NCBI RefSeq assembly: GCF_000582685.1
Contig: NZ_KK073769.1
Coordinates: 912,186-976,185 of the forward strand
Direction: 5' to 3'
Origin: [Scytonema hofmanni] UTEX 2349
GTDB lineage: Bacteria > Cyanobacteriota > Cyanobacteriia > Cyanobacteriales > Nostocaceae
Length of the DNA: 64,000 nucleotides
Position numbers and translations under genes: made by a program. The first letter of the stretch is position 1. The number at the start of each line of letters is the position of its first letter. The notes beneath the pieces were generated by a model. That model saw only the letters and a program-made list of their open reading frames with translations, was not told where the DNA came from and ran no database searches. Of this stretch, positions 50,697-58,076 are shown piece by piece.

Positions 50697-50947
50697 TAAT
50701 CGAAATCTGTCGGCAAATTTGGATCGCGATGATGTTGAAAAAGTCGCGTAATTTGCGCTGGTGTTACGCGTCCCAAAGATAATTCAGGAATATTATCTTC
50801 TGCAAAAAATCCTACTTCCTCAGTTTCAATACTTGGTGAAGCAGAACCACCAATTAATTAATTCGCATAGAAAAAACAGCTTGTAAACGTAATGTAGAAA
50901 AGGAGGATGTCCTTGTCTGTTTCTATTACCACCCGTGGACAACCCAT
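50696..50947 (-). pseudogene. Chimeric fragment: PIN gene start joined to the 3' end of a NUDIX gene
   Basis: Bases 50696 to about 50925 are nearly identical to the 3' end of the NUDIX gene at 52010-52235. They carry a 4-base insertion (ATTA repeated near 50860) that breaks the frame. From about 50925 to 50950 the sequence instead matches the start of the PIN gene at 44228-44254 (minus strand ATGGGTTGTCCACGGGTGG). The resulting frame MGCPRVVIETDKDILL stops after 29 codons. It is a non-functional mosaic. Confidence 0.8.
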
Positions 50948-51115
50948 TACTATGTCCCGGAAGTTAAATCCTTATTTTTAAATATGGGGTTTATGAGTCC
51001 CCAAGAATCACTAATTGATAGAACATTGATTACGACTCATTTTTAAGCGTTTCTGTTATATCCAACTCAGTTTAAATTGCTACGATTTTACCTAAAAATT
51101 TAGTTATTTAAAACA

Positions 51116-52000
51116 TCAAATCTGCGTATCTACCACTCCTAAACGTAATGCAATACGTTGATACTTTGTCGCATCATAAAAAGTACCTCTATGCATCAGT
51201 TGTGAATTGTCCCAAAATATAACATCTCCTGGATGCCAAACATAAGAATAAACAGGAGTGCAATTTAAAACAGTTTGAAATAAATCATTCCAAAAATGTT
51301 TTCCCTCCTCTGGTTTATCTTCCATACCGACAGGAATAGCTGTATCTGAACCTAAATATAATCCTTTTTGACCAGTAACTTTGTGAGTAGACACAATTGG
51401 ATGCACTTTCTGAGGAATATCAACAGTCGTTTTGTTACTTTTAGAAAACATTGGTGGTGCGTGATACATAAACATCTTTTCTAATTGCTGCTGATGTTCA
51501 CGATCCAAATTATTATACGCTTCCACCATGTCGATAAACTCAGTTGTATGGGGTTCCCCATCCATCCCTTCCGGAGGTACTTCTACGCAATAAAGCATCA
51601 CCACATAGAGTGCATTCATATCCAGTTTCTCTGTACGTGGGATGCCATCTTTATCATGATGCCATTCCCAAGCAAACTTTCCTATCACTTCTTGAGCAAG
51701 TCCTTTTGGATTACCCAAAATACTCACATATTGACTTTGTAAATCTGGGCTAATATCAGGATCTAATGTCTTAGAATAGCCACCGAACATTAAATCACCA
51801 AACGTATTTCTAGCAAATTCTTCCAGCTGCGAAGCGGTAAGATGTTGCTGTCTAACTACAACAACACCGTGTTCCCAAAGTGATTGCTTAAATTCACGTA
51901 TTTGTAAGTTTGTCAGGTTAATTAAATTGCAACCCTGTAACACTTCAACTCCGAGTCTCGGATGCTGCTGTACTTGTTTATAATGAGTGATTGAAGTCAT
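51116..52000 (-). CDS. TauD/TfdA-family Fe(II)/2-oxoglutarate dioxygenase
   Basis: The 294-residue protein has the TauD layout: LWEHGVVVVRQQHLTASQLEEFARNTFGDL, the iron-binding H-x-D in WEWHHDKDGI near residue 118, and the distal histidine in NSQLMHRG with the 2-oxoglutarate arginine in YQRIALRLGV near the C-terminus. It should hydroxylate an organic substrate using 2-oxoglutarate and oxygen. The family includes taurine, herbicide and natural-product enzymes; I cannot name the substrate. The NUDIX gene lies 11 bases upstream in the same direction, so the two are likely an operon. Confidence 0.88.
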   Translation of the reverse strand: MTSITHYKQVQQHPRLGVEVLQGCNLINLTNLQIREFKQSLWEHGVVVVRQQHLTASQLEEFARNTFGDLMFGGYSKTLDPDISPDLQSQYVSILGNPKGLAQEVIGKFAWEWHHDKDGIPRTEKLDMNALYVVMLYCVEVPPEGMDGEPHTTEFIDMVEAYNNLDREHQQQLEKMFMYHAPPMFSKSNKTTVDIPQKVHPIVSTHKVTGQKGLYLGSDTAIPVGMEDKPEEGKHFWNDLFQTVLNCTPVYSYVWHPGDVIFWDNSQLMHRGTFYDATKYQRIALRLGVVDTQI

Positions 52001-52011
52001 ATATACTCCTT

Positions 52012-52629
52012 TTAATCGAAATCCGTCGGCAAATTTGGATCGCGGTGATGTTGAAAAAATCGCGTAATTTGCTCTGGTGTTACGCGTCCTAAAGATAATT
52101 CAGGAATATTATCTTCTGCAAAAAATCCTACTTCCTCAGTTTCGATACTTGGTGAAGCAGAACCACCAATTAATTCACATAAAAAAAACAGCTTGTAAAC
52201 GTAATGTAGAAAAGGAGGATGTCCTTGTTTGTTTCTATCATAGATAGCCAAAACTTTCACAGCGCGGGTTAAATAACCGGATTCTTCATAAGTTTCTCTC
52301 ACACTTACTTCACTTGGAGAATCACCGATATCAGCCCATCCACCAGGTAAAGTCCAACAGCCATCAGATCGTTCTTTAACTAATAATATCGTATCGCCTT
52401 GAAAGACAACTCCGCGCACATCAACTTTCGGAGTAGCATAGCCAACATTACGAGCGAATAAATCCAGAATATAGCTTTCTTCTGTATTTGAATAAGTGGA
52501 TAAAATTTCCGCCGCAATTTGTTGCACTTGTTGAAAGCGTTGAAGATCAAAAGGATTTTCCGAATAAGTCAAACCATTTTGAGCGATCGCTTCTAACTTT
52601 TGCGCCCATTCTAGCCATTTTGGTTGCAC
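52012..52629 (-). CDS. NUDIX hydrolase with N-terminal NUDIX-associated helical domain
   Basis: The 205-residue protein has an N-terminal helical domain (KWLEWAQKLEAIAQNGLTYS, FDLQRFQQVQQIAAEIL) typical of NUDIX_N_2 proteins. The catalytic fold follows: VDVRGVVFQGDTILLVKERSDGCWTLPGGW, then the NUDIX box in GDSPSEVSVRETYEESGY with the metal-binding RE--EE-G. Family members cleave nucleoside diphosphates linked to another group, such as ADP-ribose. The gene is 11 bases upstream of the TauD-like gene. Its 3' end has been copied to 50696-50925. Confidence 0.92.
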   Translation of the reverse strand: MQPKWLEWAQKLEAIAQNGLTYSENPFDLQRFQQVQQIAAEILSTYSNTEESYILDLFARNVGYATPKVDVRGVVFQGDTILLVKERSDGCWTLPGGWADIGDSPSEVSVRETYEESGYLTRAVKVLAIYDRNKQGHPPFLHYVYKLFFLCELIGGSASPSIETEEVGFFAEDNIPELSLGRVTPEQITRFFQHHRDPNLPTDFD

Positions 52630-52685
52630 AATTATCTCCTATAAATTCGCCCTTACCCTCGAAAGCTACGGTGTACGCACAAGTC

Positions 52686-52870
52686 CTGTTTGCCCTCAAG
52701 CTAAAGCTTGGGGCTACACAAACAAAGCCCATCTTCATGGGCTAAATACAGAAAAAACTAATTCTAGCAGGCACATGCAGGCTTTATGAAGTCCGCGAAG
52801 GCGGACTTTGTTCGTATAGCCGAGCCAGTGCGTTGCGGAGGTTCCCTCCGTTGTAGCAACTGGCGTGCGA
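52686..52870. repeat. Cluster of palindromic repeats between NUDIX and pgk
   Basis: It contains GGGGCTACACAAACAAAGCC, a CCCATCTTCATGGGC hairpin, the CCGCGAAGGCGG hairpin with TTTGTTCGTATAGCC, and a GTGCGACTTTAGTCGTCAGG hairpin. The same parts are found inside the PaaK-like gene at 37917. Confidence 0.8.
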
Positions 52871-52889
52871 CTTTAGTCGTCAGGCTTGA

Positions 52890-54092
52890 TTACGCGTCAT
52901 CTAAAGCGACAATTCCGGGTAATTCCTTACCTTCGAGTAACTCCAAGCTGGCACCACCACCTGTGGAAATGTGGCTCATTTGATCGGCTAAACCGACCTT
53001 TTCCACTGCCGCTACAGAGTCGCCACCGCCGATAATGGTGATAGCGCCTTTTTTGCTGATATCGGCTAAAGTGTGAGCGATCGCTTCTGTACCTGCGGCA
53101 AATTTATCAAACTCAAAAACGCCCATTGGACCATTCCAAATCACCGTCTTGCAGTCTGCAAGAGCTTCTTGGAACACTTTTATTGAGTCGGGACCAATAT
53201 CCAAACCCATCCAACCATCGGGGATATTTTCAATGCTGACGGTTTGAGAATTGGCATCAGGGGCAAATTTATCTGCTACCACTACATCTGTCGGAAGCAG
53301 CAAATCAACACCACGTTCTTTCGCTTTAGCTTCCAAAGACTTCGCTAACTCTATCTTGTCTTCTTCCACCAACGACTTACCGACATTTAAACCACGGGCT
53401 TTGTAGAAGGTGAAAATCATTCCCCCACCGATGATTAGCTTGTCGCATTTTTCCAGTAATGCTTCAATTACACCGATTTTACTGGAAACTTTAGAACCGC
53501 CGATAATTGCTGCTAAAGGACGTTGAGGATTTGCGATCGCACTTTGCAAATACTGCAATTCTTTCTCAATTAAATATCCCCCAACCGAAGGACTGAGATA
53601 ATTAGTCACACCTTCGGTAGATGCGTGGGCGCGGTGTGCCGTGCCAAAAGCATCGTTAACATACAAATCAGCATTTGCGGCGAGTTTTTGGGCAAATTCT
53701 GGATCGTTTTGCTCTTCTTCTTTGTAGAAGCGGACATTTTCTAGCAACAGAACTTGTCCATTTTGCAATGCTCCCACTGTTGCTGCAACTTCATCGCCGA
53801 TGGAGTCATCAGTTTTGACGACTTCTTGCCCTAGCAACTCCGACAAGCGCTTTGCAACTGGTGTTAGGCGCAATTTGTCATCCACGCCTTTAGGACGCCC
53901 AAAATGGCTAACTAGAATCACTTTAGCGCCCTTCTGTGTTAAATCCTGGATAGTTGGCAGCGCAGCCCGAATGCGGGTATCGTCTGTAATGTTGCCACTG
54001 TCGTCTAGAGGCACATTAAAGTCAACCCGCACCAAAGCGCGTTTGCCGGATAAGTCAGAAGCGGATAAATTTGCTAAAGTTTTTTTGGACAT
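52890..54092 (-). CDS. pgk: Phosphoglycerate kinase
   Basis: Pgk interconverts 1,3-bisphosphoglycerate and 3-phosphoglycerate with ADP/ATP in glycolysis and the Calvin cycle. The 400 residues are full length: the signature KRALVRVDFNVPLD, TQKGAKVILVSHFGRPKG, LLENVRFYKEEE, DAFGTAHRAHAST, IGGSKVSSKIGVIEAL, MIFTFYKARGLNVGKSLVE and the nucleotide-site GGGDSVAAVEKVGLADQMSHISTGGGASLELLEGK. The start is the ATG at 54092. It is divergent from a UspA gene with about 90 bases between. A GGGTAGCGATCGC-type HIP1 site lies in its upstream region. Confidence 0.97.
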   Translation of the reverse strand: MSKKTLANLSASDLSGKRALVRVDFNVPLDDSGNITDDTRIRAALPTIQDLTQKGAKVILVSHFGRPKGVDDKLRLTPVAKRLSELLGQEVVKTDDSIGDEVAATVGALQNGQVLLLENVRFYKEEEQNDPEFAQKLAANADLYVNDAFGTAHRAHASTEGVTNYLSPSVGGYLIEKELQYLQSAIANPQRPLAAIIGGSKVSSKIGVIEALLEKCDKLIIGGGMIFTFYKARGLNVGKSLVEEDKIELAKSLEAKAKERGVDLLLPTDVVVADKFAPDANSQTVSIENIPDGWMGLDIGPDSIKVFQEALADCKTVIWNGPMGVFEFDKFAAGTEAIAHTLADISKKGAITIIGGGDSVAAVEKVGLADQMSHISTGGGASLELLEGKELPGIVALDDA

Positions 54093-54182
54093 AATACAAA
54101 CCTCGCGATCGCCTTTTTGTTATTTTTTGTAAGTAGAGCCATTCCAGATTTTACCGGAGTAAGGGCTACGCAGGTTAATCAG

Positions 54183-54590
54183 ATGTTCAAAACAGTTTTA
54201 TTTCCACTCGATCAAAGCCGGGAAGCGCGGGAAGCCGCTGATGTGGTTGCCAACGTCGTCCAAAAGTACGGTAGTCGCTTAGTGCTGCTGTCTGTTGTCG
54301 AAGAACCCAACCCAGAAGCACCAACTACAGATCCCATGATGTCACCCGAAGCGGTTGCCAAACTGCTGCAAGGTGCCCAAGCTTTATTTGCTCAACAAGG
54401 CATTCAAGCCGAAACCATCGAAAGAAAAGGCAACCCTGCCTTTACAATTTGTGACGTTGCCGATGAAATTAATGCCAATTTAATCATCATGGGCTGTCGC
54501 GGACTAGGCTTGACTGAAGAAGGAGCGACAGATAGCGTCACCACTCGCGTGACAAATCTTTCACCTTGTCCTGTGTTGATTGTTCCTTAA
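54183..54590 (+). CDS. Single-domain universal stress protein
   Basis: A 135-residue UspA domain: MFKTVLFPLDQSREAREAADVVANV at the N-terminus, LVLLSVVEEP, then NLIIMGCRGLGLTEEGATDSVTTRVTNLSPCPVLIVP, in which the GxRGLG-type ATP loop is partly kept (a serine-threonine-rich turn replaces the second glycine pair). It probably binds adenine nucleotides weakly or not at all. The ATG at 54183 starts the first strand directly; the frame from 54117 would add 22 residues overlapping the pgk promoter. A hairpin terminator follows five bases after the stop. Confidence 0.92.
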   Translation: MFKTVLFPLDQSREAREAADVVANVVQKYGSRLVLLSVVEEPNPEAPTTDPMMSPEAVAKLLQGAQALFAQQGIQAETIERKGNPAFTICDVADEINANLIIMGCRGLGLTEEGATDSVTTRVTNLSPCPVLIVP

Positions 54591-54595
54591 TCAAG

Positions 54596-54617
54596 AGACG
54601 CGATTTATCGCGTCTTT
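54596..54617 (+). terminator. Terminator after the UspA gene
   Basis: AGACGCGAT and ATCGCGTCT pair around two bases and are followed by TTATAG. The GACGCGATTAATCGCGTC form also occurs at about 39203-39222, so it is also a repeat type. Confidence 0.7.
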
Positions 54618-54683
54618 ATAGAATTATGAATTAAAAATTAGTTAATTTTGTAGGGTGCGTTAACGCAGTGTAACGCACCAATT

Positions 54684-54851
54684 TTACTCATAAGTATGAA
54701 AATCACCTAACACCAACACGCGCAATTTTGTAACGCGCTTAAATGTGACATCATTTGTTAAAAAAGCTTCACACTCTGCTGCTAAAGCGACAGTAATTTG
54801 AAAAGCATCCGGTAATTGTAGATTATATCTAGCTCTGATTTTAGCAGCTTC
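54684..54851 (-). pseudogene. C-terminal fragment of a VapC-like PIN toxin
   Basis: Between two stop codons the minus strand reads AAKIRARYNLQLPDAFQITV, then LAAECEAFLTNDVTFKRVTKL, the second half of a VapC-type PIN domain with the D in LPDA and in TND. The N-terminal half is missing and a TGA precedes the fragment. It lies downstream of the antitoxin-like ORF at 55007, with a MITE-like element between, which probably replaced the first half. Confidence 0.75.
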
Positions 54852-54862
54852 TCAAGCGTCTT

Positions 54863-54987
54863 ATACCAAATTAAGATGAAGCTGCATAGAATTTGATTTC
54901 TAGAATAATTGACCGCAGATAAACGCAGATAAACGCAGATAAATACGGATGATTATTATTCTGTGCAGCCTCACATAAAATTGGTAT
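54863..54987. repeat. 125-bp MITE-like element with ATACCAA ends
   Basis: ATACCAAATTAAGATGA...GCTGCATAGAAT and ATTCTGTGCAGCCTCA...TTGGTAT are imperfect inverted ends. The interior has ACGCAGATAA repeated three times. It appears to sit in or beside the deleted part of the PIN gene. Confidence 0.72.
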
Positions 54988-55006
54988 TACACCCTGTAAA
55001 CTTTCC

Positions 55007-55273
55007 TCAATAGTCACTCTTGTTTCTTGATTCGATTTCTTCAATTTCTAACTCTGGAAACTCCCCACATCTCAAACGTGTGATATATTCCTGAGCATCC
55101 ATACCCCCTAAGTGATTGGGAGCGATTCCGGCAAATTCCATTACATTATGGCGTGGCTTAGGTGTAATATCATAAAGGCTAAATCTTTGTATTAAATATG
55201 AGATTAAATTCAATTGCTCGTCAGGTGTGAGTGCTTCTGCTAATCTCATTAACTCAATTAATTCTTTAGACAT
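55007..55273 (-). CDS. Antitoxin-like small protein, paralogue 1
   Basis: The 88-residue protein has an N-terminal helical part (SKELIELMRLAEALTPDEQLNLISYLIQR), then HNVMEFAGIAPNHLGGMDAQEYITRLRCGEF with an acidic tail. The MEFAGIAP and MDAQEYI blocks are shared with the neighbouring ORF. Such proteins commonly stand before a PIN toxin gene in cyanobacteria; the VapC-like fragment at 54684 lies next to it in the same direction. It is probably the antitoxin of that lost toxin. I know no PDB-level annotation for the family. Confidence 0.7.
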   Translation of the reverse strand: MSKELIELMRLAEALTPDEQLNLISYLIQRFSLYDITPKPRHNVMEFAGIAPNHLGGMDAQEYITRLRCGEFPELEIEEIESRNKSDY

Positions 55274-55300
55274 TTGGGTTTATCCTGCGTATCTCAATAG

Positions 55301-55561
55301 TCAGTCTTGTTTCCTTAATTGCTTTTCTGCAATTTCTAAATCGGGAAATTCGCCCCGTCGCATTCGAGTGACATATTCTTGAGCATCCATACCTCCTAAC
55401 ATATTTGGCGCTATTCCTGCAAATTCCATAATATTGCGGCTTGGTTTGCGTTTGATTTCGCAGCGTTGTAGTCTTTGTGTTAAATAAGCGATGAGACGCA
55501 ATTGGTCATCCGGTGTAAGTGCGTCTGCTTGCTTCATTAATTCTCGTAATTCTTGAGACAT
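55301..55561 (-). CDS. Antitoxin-like small protein, paralogue 2
   Basis: The 86-residue protein is a tandem paralogue of the one at 55007, with about 60 percent identical positions by eye (SQELRELMKQADALTPDDQLRLIAYLTQRL, NIMEFAGIAPNMLGGMDAQEYVTRMRRGEFPDLEI). The two genes are separated by 27 bases and run in the same direction. Tandem antitoxin paralogues without an intact partner suggest duplication followed by toxin loss. The role as a free-standing regulator is possible. Confidence 0.7.
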   Translation of the reverse strand: MSQELRELMKQADALTPDDQLRLIAYLTQRLQRCEIKRKPSRNIMEFAGIAPNMLGGMDAQEYVTRMRRGEFPDLEIAEKQLRKQD

Positions 55562-55615
55562 TTTCTATATTTTGCTTGCGTTTACTTTGTTTAATCTTAT
55601 CAATTTTTGACAGAA

Positions 55616-55957
55616 TTATACTGCCGGACGATTGACTCTAATTAATTTTGCTTTTAAGCTTTCTTCCGCATAAATCGCTTCATTGATACGTGTTGCTAGT
55701 TGTTCAAAATTTGGGTTTTCTGTGCAGATAATTATGCCAGCATGGTTTGGTTGTAAGCGGTGCAATCGAATAAAATCACGACGATTACGCGTCAAAACTG
55801 CTCTTTGATTACTTGCGGCAAAATCTAACACGCTTTCATCGGGAATTCTCAGATTTGCATTCCCGGCTTCGCTAGCTGTTAAAATATCGTGACCAAAAGC
55901 GCGTAATAATTCCACTACTGGTAATGGGAAGTTTTCATCTGTATAAAGACGTGCCAA
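55616..55957 (-). CDS. DUF5615 PIN-like protein (toxin-type)
   Basis: The 113-residue protein has the DUF5615 pattern: MARLYTDENFPLPVVELLRAFGHDI, SEAG, IPDESVLDFAASNQRAVLTRNRRDF and HAGIIICTENPNF. The acidic positions of a PIN fold are D8-E9, D40 and D62-type. Such proteins pair with DUF433 antitoxins, and a DUF433 gene lies directly upstream. The start is a TTG at 55957 in the unit that is duplicated at 55872-56083; the other copy of its first 28 codons abuts the DUF433 gene. The protein itself is full length. Confidence 0.85.
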   Translation of the reverse strand: MARLYTDENFPLPVVELLRAFGHDILTASEAGNANLRIPDESVLDFAASNQRAVLTRNRRDFIRLHRLQPNHAGIIICTENPNFEQLATRINEAIYAEESLKAKLIRVNRPAV

Positions 55958-56083
55958 TTTTCAATATTCCAGATTTTCTAGCTGTTAAAATATCGTGACC
56001 AAAAGCGCGTAATAATTCCACTACTGGTAATGGGAAGTTTTCATCTGTATAAAGACGTGCCAATTTTCAATATTCCAGATTTT
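55872..56083. repeat. Perfect 106-bp tandem duplication across the DUF433/DUF5615 junction
   Basis: Bases 55872-55977 and 55978-56083 are identical and are followed by CTAG, the first four bases of the unit again. Each copy carries the last six codons of DUF433 and the first 28 codons of DUF5615. In the copy next to DUF433 the DUF5615 start runs out of frame after LTA; only the far copy continues into the complete gene. Confidence 0.95.
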
Positions 56084-56414
56084 CTAGCATTGCTTCCTCA
56101 TTTTCTCTGATTGCTTGTTCAATTTCTTCTGGGTTTGCATCTGCATAAGCCCATACGTTTACTAAGTCAGCAGCGGTAAGATGGGGAAATGCTTCTAAAA
56201 TACGAGCATCACTCATTCCCAAACAGCGATCGCTTACCAACGACCAAACTGGAATACGAGTATTCGCAACACAAGCATCACCACCACACACACCAGGAGT
56301 TTTGGTAATTCCTTGCGAACCATTACTTAAACTTTTGGTCAATATTTGTATTGCCTCTGCTTTATCACTCAGATTTAATGCTAATAATTGTGCTTCTAAC
56401 TCTTTAAGTGTCAT
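56067..56414 (-). CDS. DUF433 antitoxin-type protein
   Basis: The 115-residue protein has an N-terminal helix (MTLKELEAQLLALNLSDKAEAIQIL) and a DUF433 domain: TPGVCGGDACVANTRIPVWSLV, MSDARILEAFPHLTAADLVNVWAYADANPEEI. DUF433 domains are winged-helix-like and act as antitoxins for DUF5615-type PIN proteins. Before the 106-bp duplication its TGA stop was four bases from the TTG of DUF5615, a coupled pair; now a partial second start lies between. A GTAGTAAGC repeat separates it from hemW. Confidence 0.85.
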   Translation of the reverse strand: MTLKELEAQLLALNLSDKAEAIQILTKSLSNGSQGITKTPGVCGGDACVANTRIPVWSLVSDRCLGMSDARILEAFPHLTAADLVNVWAYADANPEEIEQAIRENEEAMLENLEY

Positions 56415-56446
56415 AAGAAATACTTTTTCCTATTAATTACTATTTC

Positions 56447-56504
56447 GTAGTAAGCGGTTCACCGCTCGTCGAGTCAGGATTTTAACGGCTTAAGCCGTTA
56501 CTAC
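56447..56504. repeat. GTAGTAAGC repeat with two inner hairpins
   Basis: GTAGTAAGCGGTTCACCGCT at the left and ACGGCTTAAGCCGTTACTAC at the right. The family is the same as 14565, 16849 and 44719. Confidence 0.75.
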
Positions 56505-56516
56505 GTTAAGGAGCAT

Positions 56517-56600
56517 TTATTTAAATTTAATTTCATCCCATTTTATCCTTTCAATTAGACGGTGAAAAACTTGCTCGATATCTTCTACTGAAATTCTCAT
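56517..56600 (-). pseudogene. 27-codon fragment of a small acidic/helical protein gene
   Basis: The frame MRISVEDIEQVFHRLIERIK, then WDEIKFK and stop, looks like a protein N-terminus (amphipathic helix). It ends in an AT-rich region before a repeat, so it is probably the start of a truncated gene. I do not recognise the family. Confidence 0.35.
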
Positions 56601-56640
56601 GTTTATTTACCTGTCATCCGTATGTACCTCTGTTACATTT

Positions 56641-57798
56641 TTATTCCCCCAACTTCTCAAACAACTCCGCCAAAACCACATTAGAAAACAAAAAACCATC
56701 GGGATCGCTTAACTTTAACCTTCCCTCGACAACTTCCACCCAATGTTTCTCAAAGTAGGGTTGCAAACACTTGTAAATCTCTTTTACCTTCTCTTCTCCA
56801 AACTGTGCCGTTAACGCATCCAAACTCACACCCTCAGCCAGACGCAACCCCAGCATTAAAGTGTCTAACAATATTTCTTCCCTTGGTGTCACATCACAAT
56901 CAATTAAACCCCCAGTTTCCACCCAAGAATAATATTCCTTGGTTTTACGCGGACGAGTAAAGCGTTTCCCCTCAAGATAACTCGCTGCTCCCATACCGAA
57001 GCCATAATAAGGGCGATTTTCCCAATAAACTCGATTATGGCGGCATTGATGTCCTGGCTGGGCATAATTAGAAATTTCATAATGTTCGTAACCCGCCATT
57101 GTTAAAATTTGCTGTGCCAACCTATACATTTGAACTGTGGTTTCATCTGTTGGTAAAGGTTGATCCCCAGGTTTGTAGAAACGCCCGAAAGCCGTACCAG
57201 GCTCAATGGTCAGGTCATATATAGATATGTGCGTTGGTGCGATCGCCACCGCTTTTTCTAAAGAATATTGCCACCTATCTAAAGTTTGATGCGGTAAACC
57301 TGAAATTAAGTCTATGCTAAATTCGGGAACCCGCACCTGGCGAATTAAATCTACAGCTGCAAAGATATCAGTAATATTGTGCGATCGCCCCGCAACTTGC
57401 AATAATTCTGACTCAAACGCTTGCACACCCAAACTTACCCGATTCACTCCTACGCGGCAATAGCCTTGAAGATGTTCTAAATCAAACGTTCCTGGGTCCA
57501 TTTCCATAGAAATTTCTGCCCCTGGAGAGATACCAAAACGCTGTTCTAGCGCTTCTAATATCCGCCGTAACTGCTCGATTGACAAAAGGGAAGGAGTCCC
57601 CCCACCAAAGAAAATTGTCTTCAAAGGTAAACCAAAAGTCGCTGTAGCAGCAATTTCTGCAATTAATACATCAACATAGTGGGATATACCGACAGATGTT
57701 TCACCCCGCAAGCGATCGCCTACCACAGACACCGGAAAATCACAATAAAAACACCGTCGTCTGCAAAAGGGAATATGTACGTAAGCAGAACTCGGCAT
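56641..57798 (-). CDS. hemW: Radical SAM heme chaperone HemW
   Basis: The 385-residue protein begins MPSSAYVHIPFCRRRCFYCDF with the CxxxCxxC cluster motif. It continues with TIFFGGGTPSLLSIEQL, EISMEMDPGTFD, GVNRVSLGVQAFESELLQVAGRSH and IDLISGLPHQTLDRW. The HNRVYWENRPYYGFGMGAASYL block distinguishes HemW from HemN: HemW transfers heme to respiratory proteins rather than oxidising coproporphyrinogen. I use the ATG at 57798, with TTTTGGG before it; ATG 57825 and TTG 57837 in the same frame add 9-13 residues. It stands alone. Confidence 0.9.
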   Translation of the reverse strand: MPSSAYVHIPFCRRRCFYCDFPVSVVGDRLRGETSVGISHYVDVLIAEIAATATFGLPLKTIFFGGGTPSLLSIEQLRRILEALEQRFGISPGAEISMEMDPGTFDLEHLQGYCRVGVNRVSLGVQAFESELLQVAGRSHNITDIFAAVDLIRQVRVPEFSIDLISGLPHQTLDRWQYSLEKAVAIAPTHISIYDLTIEPGTAFGRFYKPGDQPLPTDETTVQMYRLAQQILTMAGYEHYEISNYAQPGHQCRHNRVYWENRPYYGFGMGAASYLEGKRFTRPRKTKEYYSWVETGGLIDCDVTPREEILLDTLMLGLRLAEGVSLDALTAQFGEEKVKEIYKCLQPYFEKHWVEVVEGRLKLSDPDGFLFSNVVLAELFEKLGE

Positions 57799-58076
57799 CC
57801 CAAAAAAGATCACTTTTTCAGCCATTTTTACAGACAATTAAATTATTATTCCTATAGTTACAAACTATGAAAATTAATAGAGTTTTTACAACTTTTTATA
57901 TTTATTGCAACAAAACGATCAAAAATATGAATATAAAACTCTTTGGTTATAATAATTGCAGATATTCCCTGCTTAAATCCTTAGAGTAAGTAAATATTTA
58001 TAATTTTATCTTACCGATGAAATAAAAAATACTGGACTCTTGCGGTTAACACAGTTGCAGGAAAACAACACAGCTT

